In this document: piece after piece, positions 15,212-23,177 of the stretch | How positions within the stretch are numbered: the first letter of the stretch is position 1 | How the letters are laid out: each line of letters begins with the position of its first letter | NCBI GenBank assembly: GCA_016935735.1 | Contig: JAFGQK010000280.1 | Location: forward strand, 1-39,130 | DNA from: Spirochaetales bacterium | GTDB taxonomy: Bacteria > Spirochaetota > Spirochaetia > SZUA-6 > JAFGRV01 | Reading direction: 5' to 3' | DNA: 39,130 nt | The notes under the pieces: model-generated | Database searches by the model: none | What the model saw: the letters and a program-made list of their open reading frames with translations, nothing else | What the model was told of the DNA's origin: nothing | Position numbers and translations under genes: made by a program

Positions 15212-17589
15212 GAGGGAAACCTGAATCCCCTTTTCAGAAATAGTATATAACACGAATTCACTACATCCGTATCATAAAGAATCCCTTTATTTTTTCCGAT
15301 TTCCTCCAACCCCGCAGTAATCCCGAGGGGCTCCCGGTATGGTCTGAAAGAAGCCATGGCTTCTACAACATCAGCAACACTTAAAATCCGGGATTCCATA
15401 AGGATTTGATCTCCCTTAAGTCTGTTCGGATACCCTGAACCATCTATCCGTTCATGATGCTGTAAGATTATATTTGCAATCGGCCAGGGAAAATCTATGT
15501 TTTTTAAAATATCATATGCGACCTGGGGATGTTTCTTTATTATGCCAAACTCAAGATCATCCAGTTTTCCCGGCCTGTTCAGGATATCTGCCGGTATGTA
15601 TATTTTCCCCAGGTCATGTATTGTTCCTGCCATCTGGATACTTTCGATAGCTTCTGATGAAAGATCCATCTCGGCGGCAATTGCCCGGGCAAGTTCTGCA
15701 ACACGCTTCTGATGACCTGCAGTATATGGATCACGAATTTCCACCGCCCTGGACATTGTAAGGATAACCCCCCCCATGGTTTCCTTAAGTATTTCTATAT
15801 AATCATTCAGCTGTTTTGTCTGGATTTTAAGAGTCTCCTTCTGATTCTTTAATTCATCAATAAGCAGTGCATTCTGAAGGCTGTGGGAAAGAAGGCTGTT
15901 TATTTCTTTATATACAATTGATTTCCAGGAAATATATTCGAGTAGAATAAATCCGAGTTGTTTACCGGAATAAACAAGCGATTCCACAATCATGGAATAA
16001 CGGCTATACTGTACAAGAATTTCGCCGGGCAACAGGGTACCCGTTTTTAAGGGAATTCCTTCTTTTCCCATATTCATCCTGATTTTTCCTCTGCATGCCA
16101 GGATTAATCTTGCCGAATATGGATTTCTTTTTGTTCCCGTATCATTTTGTTCATAAAGAAAAAGAAAAAAAGTATTTATTCCCAATCCGGGGAGATCCCT
16201 GGTAAGCACATTTTTTATATTTTCCAGGTTATACGCAACAAGCAGATCATCCCTTAAAATCTGAAAAGACCGGGATTCCTGTTCTTTTTGTGTTTGATTA
16301 TACAATGCCCCCTGGATACCCTTCCGGGAAATTATATTTTCTGCTTTATGAAGTATCTCGCTGGTATAGAGATATAATTTTCTTTCGTGAATGTACGGAA
16401 TAAAAGCATGCCTTAAAGCAGTGAGCAACCTCTGACATTCACTTATATCATATCCATTTAGAAGAAGTTCAGATACATAATCATCCCACGTTATCATAAA
16501 AAGATTTTTTTCTTCTTTTATAATAGTATTTATGAGCGTATCAAAAAGCAATTTTATACATTTATCCTGTTCATGATTTTGGCCCCTGTCACAGAATACA
16601 GGAATACCGGATTTTATCCGAGTAATGACTTTGTTTCTCTTTTTCAGGATGTTTTCCGGGAATTTATCATGGTTTTCACTATCTATTGTAAATGTATCTT
16701 TCTCCTGATCCCATGAAAAACACCCACATGATTCCCGTGCAATAAACCGTGTTCTTATATACACTTCTTTGGGGACATCTTTTCCTGCAATACTATCCAG
16801 GAGTACTTTCACTGCACTTCCACCAAGTTCATCAAAAGGTTGATTCACCGTTGTAAGAGAGGGAATACTGTATCCGGTATATTCAATGTTATCATAACCC
16901 GTAACCGCGACTTCCCGCGGTACACTGATTCCATGGTTTTCCAGTTCACATAATACACCGAACGCCATCTCATCATTAGAGGAGACTATGACATCAAAGG
17001 GTACATGGTGATTATCAATAAGCTCCCGGATAGCATTCACCCCGGAATTCCGGTCAAATTCCCCCTGTATTACACATTTCTCATTTAAATGGAGGTGATA
17101 CTCCCCGAGGGTGTTAATAAAAACATCATACCGTTCACATGAATCTCTGTTCTGTAATGGGCCCCGGATAAAAGCAAAATTTCGATACTTATGAACTTCA
17201 ATAAGGTGAACTATCAACTCACGCATCCCACAGGTATTGTCAAGAAGAATAGAAGGAATATCTTTATAGTTATTGCCAATACTTATTACAGGCATGTGGG
17301 GAAGTTTCTTTAAAAATAAAAGAAAGTCCTGTTCCTGGTCTGCATAAAGGGCAAGGGAACCGGTTACAATCAAAAGACCGTCAAGATTTTCCCAGCCTGC
17401 ATAGTTGTATATTTTATTCCGGAATAATTCTCTTCTATCCCTGCCGGGGAAATCCCTTCCTTTGAATATAATGAGATTGATATCTCTTTCAATTGCGGCT
17501 TTTTCCACACTGTGAGTAAGACCTACCTGGTAATTGCCTGAAAAATTATTGATGATCAGCCCTATTGTTTGCTTTTTTTTTCGTTTCAT
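15205..17589 (-). CDS. LacI-type sensor (no HTH) fused to HD-GYP phosphodiesterase
   Basis: 794 residues, cytoplasmic. Residues ~7-290 are a periplasmic-binding-protein-like sensor of the LacI/PurR type (IGLIINNFSGNYQVGLT, VSSNDEMAFGVLCELENHGISVP, VAVTGYDNIEY), starting directly without the DNA-binding helix-turn-helix. Residues 290-440 are helical, 440-565 resemble a GAF-like fold, and 570-605 form a coiled coil. The C-terminus (607-780) is a complete HD-GYP domain: DPYTAGHQKRV (His626), the His658-Asp659 dyad in TIHDLGKI, and HHERIDGSGYP (711-721). It is predicted to hydrolyse c-di-GMP under control of a small, probably sugar-like, ligand. It is transcribed alone. The AAAGAT before ATG is only a weak ribosome binding site. 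Confidence 0.88.
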   Translation of the reverse strand: MKRKKKQTIGLIINNFSGNYQVGLTHSVEKAAIERDINLIIFKGRDFPGRDRRELFRNKIYNYAGWENLDGLLIVTGSLALYADQEQDFLLFLKKLPHMPVISIGNNYKDIPSILLDNTCGMRELIVHLIEVHKYRNFAFIRGPLQNRDSCERYDVFINTLGEYHLHLNEKCVIQGEFDRNSGVNAIRELIDNHHVPFDVIVSSNDEMAFGVLCELENHGISVPREVAVTGYDNIEYTGYSIPSLTTVNQPFDELGGSAVKVLLDSIAGKDVPKEVYIRTRFIARESCGCFSWDQEKDTFTIDSENHDKFPENILKKRNKVITRIKSGIPVFCDRGQNHEQDKCIKLLFDTLINTIIKEEKNLFMITWDDYVSELLLNGYDISECQRLLTALRHAFIPYIHERKLYLYTSEILHKAENIISRKGIQGALYNQTQKEQESRSFQILRDDLLVAYNLENIKNVLTRDLPGLGINTFFLFLYEQNDTGTKRNPYSARLILACRGKIRMNMGKEGIPLKTGTLLPGEILVQYSRYSMIVESLVYSGKQLGFILLEYISWKSIVYKEINSLLSHSLQNALLIDELKNQKETLKIQTKQLNDYIEILKETMGGVILTMSRAVEIRDPYTAGHQKRVAELARAIAAEMDLSSEAIESIQMAGTIHDLGKIYIPADILNRPGKLDDLEFGIIKKHPQVAYDILKNIDFPWPIANIILQHHERIDGSGYPNRLKGDQILMESRILSVADVVEAMASFRPYREPLGITAGLEEIGKNKGILYDTDVVNSCYILFLKRGFRFPSN

Positions 17590-17620
17590 ATCTTTCGTTA
17601 ACTATAAATAAGATCCATAC

Positions 17621-17636
17621 TACTTTAAAGTATAGG
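17621..17636 (-). promoter_or_regulatory. palindrome and -10 upstream of the HD-GYP gene
   Basis: TACTTTAAAGTA (17621-17632) is a perfect 12-base palindrome and overlaps a TATACT -10-like box on the minus strand. A similar CTACACTTTAAAAGTA lies at the promoter of the 72-aa gene. The two genes may share a regulator, or this may only reflect similar -10 sequences. Confidence 0.3.
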
Positions 17637-17725
17637 AGAAATGGAAGTATTTTGCGAATTTTATTTTCGTTATTTTATATACGGTGAGGTTTCCGTGTTT
17701 AATTTCACGATTTATTTAATGTGAT

Positions 17726-17774
17726 AGCAAATTGCAAAAAATCTATAACTAGTATTGGATTTTTGCAATTGGCT
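17726..17774. repeat. 49-bp palindromic repeat A, copy 1
   Basis: The arms AGCAAATTGCAAAAA and TTTTTGCAATTGGCT are inverted, with a ~19-base centre. It differs from the copy at 19544-19592 at four of 49 positions. One of these (A at position 4) breaks the pairing that is perfect in copy 2. It lies in the gap between the 72-aa gene and the HD-GYP gene. Confidence 0.8.
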
Positions 17775-17873
17775 CGTGGATATAAAAATATCAAATTCTA
17801 ATGCATTATTAGCCGTTTTTGTTCTGATTGTAAATCAACACGTGATCCATACAATCGATGAATTCATCGGTTT

Positions 17874-18092
17874 CTATGGTTTACTCCCGATAAGGGTAAT
17901 ATTTATTCCGATTTGATATTTTTCCCCGCTTTCGGGATTCGATGCCTTGTCATTTGCATAGAATCCGACCGATCCGGTGGAAAAAACCTTTTCTTTGGCA
18001 ATAACCTTACTCCACAGCTTGCCATTTGGTGCCTGTATCGTGATTTCCAGAAACTCAGGGGCTTTTGCATCCCTTTTCTTCGGTTCAGGCAT
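17874..18092 (-). CDS. small hypothetical protein, 72 residues
   Basis: A real gene, judging by the AAGGAGGA ribosome binding site five or six bases before its ATG and a good promoter upstream. The N-terminus is basic (MPEPKKRDAK). The remainder alternates in a beta-rich pattern: FLEITIQAPNGKLWSK, VFSTGSVGFYANDK, GEKYQIGINITLIGSK. The final 'YQIGINITLIGSK' strand and 'TGSVGFYAN' turn look like conserved family signatures. I cannot name the family. It lacks a signal peptide and is probably a small cytoplasmic beta protein. It is monocistronic and followed by the palindromic repeat at 17726. Confidence 0.75.
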   Translation of the reverse strand: MPEPKKRDAKAPEFLEITIQAPNGKLWSKVIAKEKVFSTGSVGFYANDKASNPESGEKYQIGINITLIGSKP

Positions 18093-18124
18093 AAGTTCCT
18101 CCTTATGATGACATTTACTTTTAA

Positions 18125-18153
18125 AGTGTAGTATAAAAGGTGAGAAGAGTCAA
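18125..18153 (-). promoter_or_regulatory. promoter of the 72-aa gene
   Basis: On the minus strand TTGACT (18148-18153) and TACACT (18125-18130) are separated by exactly 17 bases. This is close to the housekeeping consensus and gives a leader of about 25 nt to ATG 18092. Confidence 0.55.
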
Positions 18154-18196
18154 TGTGGAAAGCAGGATAGGAAATAAAATACCGTCATTACAGTAA

Positions 18197-18226
18197 TTGA
18201 TCAATATAATAATAACAGGCTATAAT
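18197..18226 (+). promoter_or_regulatory. promoter of the GNAT acetyltransferase gene
   Basis: TTGATC (18197-18202), an 18-base spacer and a perfect TATAAT (18221-18226). An in-frame TTG at 18197 falls inside the -35 box, which argues for the ATG at 18251 as the true start. Confidence 0.65.
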
Positions 18227-18250
18227 ATAAATCGACAAGGAGGATTCCCC

Positions 18251-18787
18251 ATGCAATATATATCTGAATCGCAAAAAATGCCATTCATTATCCGTGTTCC
18301 TGTAATAACGGATGCAGCCCGTGCACTGGCTTATATCCGGGATGTTTGCGGGGAGACAGAATTTCTCAATTTAAGTCCGGAAGATATAAAATTTTCCCTT
18401 AAAGAGGAAAAAGAATATTTAGAGAAAATGACAACTGGCTCCAATAGTATGCTTTTTATTGCAGAAATCAAGGGGGAAATAGCAGGTATAGTAAGTATCA
18501 ATGGTGTGCAAACTATCCGAAGAAGACATATCGGAATCCTGGGACTCTCGGTAAAAAAGGAATGCTGGAACAGGGGTATTGGTACAGCACTTTTAGAGAA
18601 AATTCTTGGCTGGGTAAAGGAAAATACTCTATTGAAGAAAATAATGCTTCATGTACACGAAAAAAATGACAGGGCTATCCGGCTTTATAGAAAATATGGA
18701 TTTATTCAGGAAGGTTTATTACGAATGGACAGGTATACAGGAGGCGAATACCATAATACGATTGTTATGGGATTAATGTTGGATTGA
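18251..18787 (+). CDS. GNAT-family N-acetyltransferase
   Basis: 178 residues from ATG 18251, chosen because AAGGAGGA sits six bases upstream and a consensus promoter overlaps the longer open frame's start. The fold is the ribosomal-protein/antibiotic-type GNAT: a substrate-side N-terminus, then IAGIVSINGV, ILGLSVKKECWNRGIGTALL (acetyl-CoA pyrophosphate loop, R/Q-x-x-G-x-G/A form as N-R-G-I-G-T-A) and a C-terminal VHEKNDRAIRLYRKYGFIQEGLLR motif. This matches RimJ/RimL or YhhY-like enzymes that acetylate amino groups of proteins or small molecules. The substrate is unknown. It is monocistronic and converges with the barrel-like gene 18 bases downstream. Confidence 0.85.
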   Translation: MQYISESQKMPFIIRVPVITDAARALAYIRDVCGETEFLNLSPEDIKFSLKEEKEYLEKMTTGSNSMLFIAEIKGEIAGIVSINGVQTIRRRHIGILGLSVKKECWNRGIGTALLEKILGWVKENTLLKKIMLHVHEKNDRAIRLYRKYGFIQEGLLRMDRYTGGEYHNTIVMGLMLD

Positions 18788-18805
18788 TGAATGAAATTTT
18801 GGCTA

Positions 18806-19375
18806 TTATAACCAGGTAAATCCAATTCCCCATACTGGATAATACATCAGGTAAGCGGAGCCGGGAAACTGGGGAAAAAGATTCCCGGCACTCTGAAACC
18901 CGGCAAAAAAACTTATGGAAAAATTTTCCATTATTATTATCCCTATCTCTGTATTTATTTCGCCAAAATAATCAACATGCCAGGGAGAAATCAATAAATT
19001 AGAAATACTCACTCCTGCACCAAGAAAAAGATTAACACTGAAAATGATCTGCCAGATTCGCAGTTCCTGACCCAGGAAAAAACCGGTAAAAAGTCCTCCA
19101 TAAATAAAACTATTTTCTCCTTCAGAGAACTCTCTTGTACTTATCAGGAGATTGATACCCCCTCCTGTCCGCAGTCCCCACTCTGTGATTGTAAAGGATT
19201 TTATACCGAATGAAACAAAATTCAGGTTATTGTCTGATTTTATGTTTTCAGGAGCATCAAAGTACCCGGTAATAAACAGATGATTAAATTGATTCACAAT
19301 TTCTTCATCTGAACTATAGAGAGAGGTGCTTATTATAAACAGCAAAATAATACTTATTTTTCCATTTAAAGTCAC
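18806..19375 (-). CDS. hypothetical exported barrel-like protein
   Basis: 189 residues with a GTG start and an AAGGTGG ribosome binding site three or four bases upstream. A signal peptide spans about residues 1-21 (IILLFIISTSLYSS). The mature protein alternates glycine/aromatic strands (LRTGGGINLLI, FIYGGLFTGFFLG, FSVNLFLGAGVSI, GFTWL at the C-terminus), which suits an 8-strand outer-membrane barrel or a similar exported beta protein. No family is recognised. It is similar in style, though not obviously in sequence, to the barrel half of the protein at 11898-12812. Repeat B copy 2 lies about 20 bases upstream of its start. Confidence 0.6.
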   Translation of the reverse strand: MTLNGKISIILLFIISTSLYSSDEEIVNQFNHLFITGYFDAPENIKSDNNLNFVSFGIKSFTITEWGLRTGGGINLLISTREFSEGENSFIYGGLFTGFFLGQELRIWQIIFSVNLFLGAGVSISNLLISPWHVDYFGEINTEIGIIIMENFSISFFAGFQSAGNLFPQFPGSAYLMYYPVWGIGFTWL

Positions 19376-19395
19376 AATACCACCTTATAAAACAA

Positions 19396-19423
19396 TAATT
19401 GGGCTCAACGAATGCTGAGTACT
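19396..19423 (+). repeat. interspersed hairpin repeat B, copy 2
   Basis: AATTGGGCTCAACGAATGCTGAGTAC aligns with copy 1 at 15175-15211 over about 26 positions with one gap. The changes T-to-C in both arms keep most of the stem around the invariant CGAATG centre. It is just upstream of the barrel-like gene at 18806-19375. Confidence 0.55.
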
Positions 19424-19543
19424 TCTTAATAATTATGATATACGGGGTTCTTGCAAAAATACCATATTTACTGCAAGAACCAACCTGTACAAAAGTGGAG
19501 TGTTTTTAATTCCTTTTAATATAATAAAATAAAAATACTCCAA

Positions 19544-19592
19544 AGCCAATTGCAAAAAATCTACTACTATTATTGGATTTTTGCAATTGGCT
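19544..19592. repeat. 49-bp palindromic repeat A, copy 2
   Basis: AGCCAATTGCAAAAA and TTTTTGCAATTGGCT are perfect 15-base inverted arms around a 19-base centre. It is 45/49 identical to copy 1 at 17726. It sits alone in the long intergenic region. Confidence 0.8.
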
Positions 19593-19770
19593 AATACATT
19601 ATTTTTTCCATAAAAGCATGATTCTGTTATATACCAAAAAAGAGAAAAATGAAACATATTTCGACAAGGAAATAAAAAAACAACAGGAGCAAATGGTCTT
19701 GATTAAGGGGGTGATATTTTGTACATTGATATTAATGTAAAAAAAAGTATTTAAAAATACGGTTTTTTAG

Positions 19771-19905
19771 AGAATTTATAAAACCAACATATTAATAAAT
19801 ACTTGTTTTTTACAGGAAGAAATTGAATACTCTCCTTACTATGGAAGAGCTTACTATTTGCTGCATAAATATCAGGAGTATACCGAAATAATTAATGAGA
19901 GATAA
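19771..19905 (+). pseudogene. start-less 3' remnant of a coding sequence before hisB
   Basis: A 44-codon open stretch follows an in-frame TAG and ends at TAA six bases before the hisB ATG, without any usable start codon. Its last ~29 residues (EEIEYSPYYGRAYYLLHKYQ onward) have protein-like composition and look like a TPR-type helix pair. It is probably the tail of a gene deleted upstream, left fused to the hisB leader. Confidence 0.4.
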
Positions 19906-19911
19906 AGGTTT

Positions 19912-20508
19912 ATGGTGAAACCAAGGAAAGATTTTTTTGAAAGAAAGACAAAGGAAACTGATATACGCATAGAAGTAAATCTTGATGAGTCCGTACCGCT
20001 GGAGATCTGTTCCGGAGTGCCTTTTATGGATCATCTTCTTTATGGAATGGCTTTTCATGGTGGATTCCAGCTTAAAGTCCAGGGTACAGGGGATATTGAT
20101 GTGGATTTTCATCATCTTATTGAAGATACAGGAATAGTCCTTGGAGAAGTGTTCTACAAGCTGGTTATCAATCATGGAGAAGTTGAGCGGTTCGGGCATG
20201 CTGTCATTCCCATGGATGATGCCCTTTCCCGGGTGACAATTGATGTCTGTGGAAGACCGTATCTTCACTACGATGTATCATTTCCCCAGGGTTTGGTCGG
20301 TTCGCTCGATACAGCCCTGTTAAAGGAGTTTTTTGCAGGATTTACAGCAAGGGCGAGAATAAATCTCCATATTCATGTGCCATACGGGGAAAACAGCCAC
20401 CATATTGCAGAATCCCAGTTTAAAGCCTTTGGAAAAGCCTTAAAACTGGCTTATGCGAAAAAAGGCAATTCAAACCATGGGATGTCAGCAAAAGGGACAA
20501 TTGTTTAA
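19912..20508 (+). CDS. hisB: imidazoleglycerol-phosphate dehydratase
   Basis: 198 residues, the size of a monofunctional HisB, which converts imidazole-glycerol phosphate to imidazole-acetol phosphate in histidine synthesis. The manganese-binding histidines and acidic residues are in place: FMDHLLYGMAFHGGF (Asp40-His41), DFHHLIEDTGIVLG (His67-His68, Glu71-Asp72), DDALSR (102-107) and GENSHHIAESQFKAFG (159-174, with His163-His164 and Glu167). The C-terminus ends in the usual S-x-K-G tail. There is no phosphatase domain as in E. coli. No other his genes are near, so the pathway is dispersed. AAAGG precedes the ATG by three or four bases, directly after the remnant's stop. Confidence 0.95.
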   Translation: MVKPRKDFFERKTKETDIRIEVNLDESVPLEICSGVPFMDHLLYGMAFHGGFQLKVQGTGDIDVDFHHLIEDTGIVLGEVFYKLVINHGEVERFGHAVIPMDDALSRVTIDVCGRPYLHYDVSFPQGLVGSLDTALLKEFFAGFTARARINLHIHVPYGENSHHIAESQFKAFGKALKLAYAKKGNSNHGMSAKGTIV

Positions 20509-20637
20509 TAATGAAAAAAGGATGTTTTAAAAGATACATATTTTTATATTTTTACTTGCAATATTTTTTCGATTTACTAAAATTATTAGAGAGAGGATAC
20601 TATTTTTATAAATTTGTTTACATAAAAGATCACCATT

Positions 20638-21009
20638 ATGAGTAAAGAAAATAGTCATAAGGAAGTATTGGATCTTATTCCTGAACAGGGGTTTATCAAG
20701 GTAACCGGGATTAAACCGGTAAATTTGAAAAAAGAAGATAAAATAATCCTTATCCGAAAAGGAAATGAGTTATTTAATAAAGGGAAATACGACCTTGCAA
20801 AGAAAATTTTTTTGACAACAGGATATACCGATGGTCTTATAAGACTGGGGAATTACTATTATAAGAATAATCAACCTTTAGAGGCTTTTAGAATGTTCTG
20901 GCTTGCCCCATATAAAAAAGGAATAGATAATCTAATGAGTAAATTCGTTCGCATCATTAACTCATGGTTGAATGAAGATAAGCAAGAGGACTTAGAGAAA
21001 GGAATATAG
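20638..21009 (+). CDS. small TPR-like protein
   Basis: 123 residues, cytoplasmic. After a charged N-terminus, one clear TPR-like pair appears at residues 43-90: LIRKGNELFNKGKYDLAKKIFLTTGYTDGLIRLGNYYYKNNQPLEAFRMFWLAP. The C-terminus is acidic. No obvious ribosome binding site precedes the ATG. The stop is three bases before the larger TPR gene, so the two probably form a unit and may interact. The wording resembles conserved spirochaete proteins I recall next to a multi-TPR gene. Function unknown. Confidence 0.75.
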   Translation: MSKENSHKEVLDLIPEQGFIKVTGIKPVNLKKEDKIILIRKGNELFNKGKYDLAKKIFLTTGYTDGLIRLGNYYYKNNQPLEAFRMFWLAPYKKGIDNLMSKFVRIINSWLNEDKQEDLEKGI

Positions 21010-21012
21010 TAT

Positions 21013-22128
21013 ATGAGTGATAATGAAAATCAAACAACAGAGATACAGAATTTAATTGCAGAATTGTCAAAATTAGGATATTTCTACCTGAAAGATGACC
21101 GGCTGGATGAAGCAGAAGAGAAATTCAGTAAAATACTCACCTATGATAATCAAAACACCTATGCCCTGGTCGGTTTGGGCGATGTTGCCAGGAAAAAAGG
21201 GAATTTCAAAGATGCTGTTGAGTATTACAAACTATGTCTTGAACATCATGAAGAAAACAATTATGCCCTTTTTGGACTTGCAGACAGCTACAAAGCTTTA
21301 AAAATGTATAAAGAAGCGATCGAGATATGGGAAAAATATCTTGTTAATGATGATAAAAATGTGACTGTTCTTACAAGGATCGCGGATGCATATAAAAAAG
21401 TAAAGAATTTCGATAAATCCCATGAAGTATACCTTAAAGCCCTGGAAATTGAACCGAACAACCTCTACGCCCTTATCGGACTCGGATATCTGAACTTTGA
21501 TTTTAAAAACTACAAAGAAGCACTCGATTACTGGGAAAAAGCCCTGGAACAGCAGCAGCAGGCGGATGAAGAGAATATTAAAATACTCACGGCACTGGGG
21601 AATTGTCACAGAAAATTAAAAACCTTTCACGAAGGACTCAAGTATTTCAGAATGGCCCTGGACATCGAGGGGGATAATTTTTATGCCCTTTTTGGGATGG
21701 CAGATTGTTTCAGGGGAATCAAAGATCATAAGAAATCCCTTGAATACTGGGAAAAAATTCTTGAATCCGATCCCCATAACAAGGTAATCCTTACCCGGGC
21801 CGGGGATGCATGCAGGAACCTGGCTAACTATGAGAAAGCGCAGTTTTATTATAACAAGGCTTTGAATGTCGGCTTTGATACATATGCAGTGCTTGGACTT
21901 GCAATGATTAATAAAATACAGGGCAATTTCGATGAAGCTATTTCCTCCCTGCTTAAGCTTATAAAAAACGATGCTGATAATCCCCGGCTCTATCTCGAAG
22001 TTGCCGAATGTTATACCCTGGTAAAAAAGAAAGACCAGGCAATTCAACTGCTTACCGAGTATACAAGGAGAGGAAACAGAAACATCTACATTTCAGAGAT
22101 GCTTATAAAACTAAAAAAAGACAAATAA
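21013..22128 (+). CDS. multi-TPR protein
   Basis: 371 residues made almost wholly of about ten tetratricopeptide repeats of 34 residues. Repeats are visible starting at LGYFYLKDDRLDEAEEKFSK and recur as YALxGLxDxxxxxKxYxEAIEYWEKxLExxPxN. There is no signal peptide or membrane segment. TPR superhelices act as scaffolds, so a partner-binding role is likely. Similar TPR proteins are conserved in spirochaetes, though I cannot prove the relationship. AAAGGA ends nine bases before the ATG. The tight spacing to the small TPR gene upstream (3 bases) and to rlmN downstream (7 bases) suggests one transcript. Confidence 0.85.
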   Translation: MSDNENQTTEIQNLIAELSKLGYFYLKDDRLDEAEEKFSKILTYDNQNTYALVGLGDVARKKGNFKDAVEYYKLCLEHHEENNYALFGLADSYKALKMYKEAIEIWEKYLVNDDKNVTVLTRIADAYKKVKNFDKSHEVYLKALEIEPNNLYALIGLGYLNFDFKNYKEALDYWEKALEQQQQADEENIKILTALGNCHRKLKTFHEGLKYFRMALDIEGDNFYALFGMADCFRGIKDHKKSLEYWEKILESDPHNKVILTRAGDACRNLANYEKAQFYYNKALNVGFDTYAVLGLAMINKIQGNFDEAISSLLKLIKNDADNPRLYLEVAECYTLVKKKDQAIQLLTEYTRRGNRNIYISEMLIKLKKDK

Positions 22129-22135
22129 CAGCCGG

Positions 22136-23158
22136 ATGAGTAAAATTCACCTTGCCGCACTCCTTCCAGATGAAATTACAGAAAAATTGCATCTTCTTAA
22201 GCAGTTTCGCGGAAAACAGATTTTTCAGTGGGTACAGAAAGGAATCAATAATTTTGAGAGGATGACAAATGTCCCCAATCCCATAAAAACCCTCCTTAAC
22301 GAGCAAACCATTCTTTCAACATCAAAGGTGGAGGCATGTTACAGGGAAGAAGGTGTTTCTATTAAATTGCGTATCCGGCTTTTAGACGGACATACCATAG
22401 AATCTGTTCTCCTTATTGATACACAGGGGAGAAAAACCGCATGTCTTTCCAGCCAGGCCGGTTGTCCAATGAAATGTATGTTTTGCAAAACAGCAGATAT
22501 GGGATTTAAGCGGAATCTCGAATCCCATGAAATTGTGGAACAATTTCATATCCTCTCATCGCTTTCCGGTGATATTTCCCATATTGTGTTTATGGGTATG
22601 GGTGAACCCCTGTTGAACCTGAAAGAAGTAAGAAAAGCAATTGATGTTCTTCATCACCCGGAGGGGAGAAATATCGGCTTACGGAAGATCACCATCTCTA
22701 CCTGCGGGATCATCAGCGGGATCGAGGATATGACATGTAATGGCCCTGCTGTCCGGCTTGCTGTTTCCCTTGTAACAGCAGATGATGATATCCGGAAAAA
22801 GCTCATGCCGGTTTCCTGTACGAATACCTTAAAACAACTAAAACAAACACTTCTTGCATATCAGGACAGGACCGGAAAATGGATTACCTTCGAGATTGTC
22901 CTTCTGGCAGGGATAACAGACAGGGAAGAGGATATAAACAAACTTATCGCTTTTATTCCCCCATTAAGAGCATCGGTAAATATTATTCCCTGGAACCCGG
23001 CTCACGGACTCCCCTATAAGCGGCCTGATGGGACAAGAATCAAATGGTTCCGGGAAAGGCTTGCAGCGTCCGGAATTGTGGTAACACAGCGATACCAGAA
23101 AGGAAACAGCATTAATGCTGCGTGCGGACAACTCTTTGTCGATGAACCGGGAGAATAA
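22136..23158 (+). CDS. rlmN: 23S rRNA/tRNA adenine C2-methyltransferase RlmN
   Basis: 340 residues, typical length. It is a radical-SAM enzyme that methylates A2503 of 23S rRNA (and A37 of some tRNAs) at C2. The cluster-binding CPMKCMFC gives Cys110, Cys114 and Cys117. The SAM-binding MGMGEPLLN follows, and the C-terminal NAACGQL carries the methyl-carrying Cys330. The second mechanistic cysteine is Cys103 in ACLSSQ. The N-terminal helical RNA-recognition region includes FRGKQIFQWV. The start lacks a clear ribosome binding site and probably relies on coupling to the TPR gene seven bases upstream. It converges with the reductase gene. Confidence 0.95.
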   Translation: MSKIHLAALLPDEITEKLHLLKQFRGKQIFQWVQKGINNFERMTNVPNPIKTLLNEQTILSTSKVEACYREEGVSIKLRIRLLDGHTIESVLLIDTQGRKTACLSSQAGCPMKCMFCKTADMGFKRNLESHEIVEQFHILSSLSGDISHIVFMGMGEPLLNLKEVRKAIDVLHHPEGRNIGLRKITISTCGIISGIEDMTCNGPAVRLAVSLVTADDDIRKKLMPVSCTNTLKQLKQTLLAYQDRTGKWITFEIVLLAGITDREEDINKLIAFIPPLRASVNIIPWNPAHGLPYKRPDGTRIKWFRERLAASGIVVTQRYQKGNSINAACGQLFVDEPGE

Positions 23159-23177
23159 AAAACGGGGAAAGCACTGT

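Larger units (their letters stand above)
19376..19911. other. repeat-containing intergenic region before hisB
   Basis: 536 bases with no intact gene. It holds repeat B copy 2 (19396-19423), repeat A copy 2 (19544-19592), a small hairpin GTATTT/AAATAC followed by GGTTTTTT (about 19746-19768), and the coding-like remnant at 19771-19905. A 74-codon minus-strand frame that crosses repeat A is rejected as a gene. Confidence 0.6.

Noticed and set aside
18197..18250. TTG start giving an 18-residue longer acetyltransferase
   Set aside because: The TTG is part of the -35 box and the ATG at 18251 has a perfect ribosome binding site.
19433..19657. 74-codon minus-strand open frame
   Set aside because: It is crossed by the 49-bp palindromic repeat and has no start signal.
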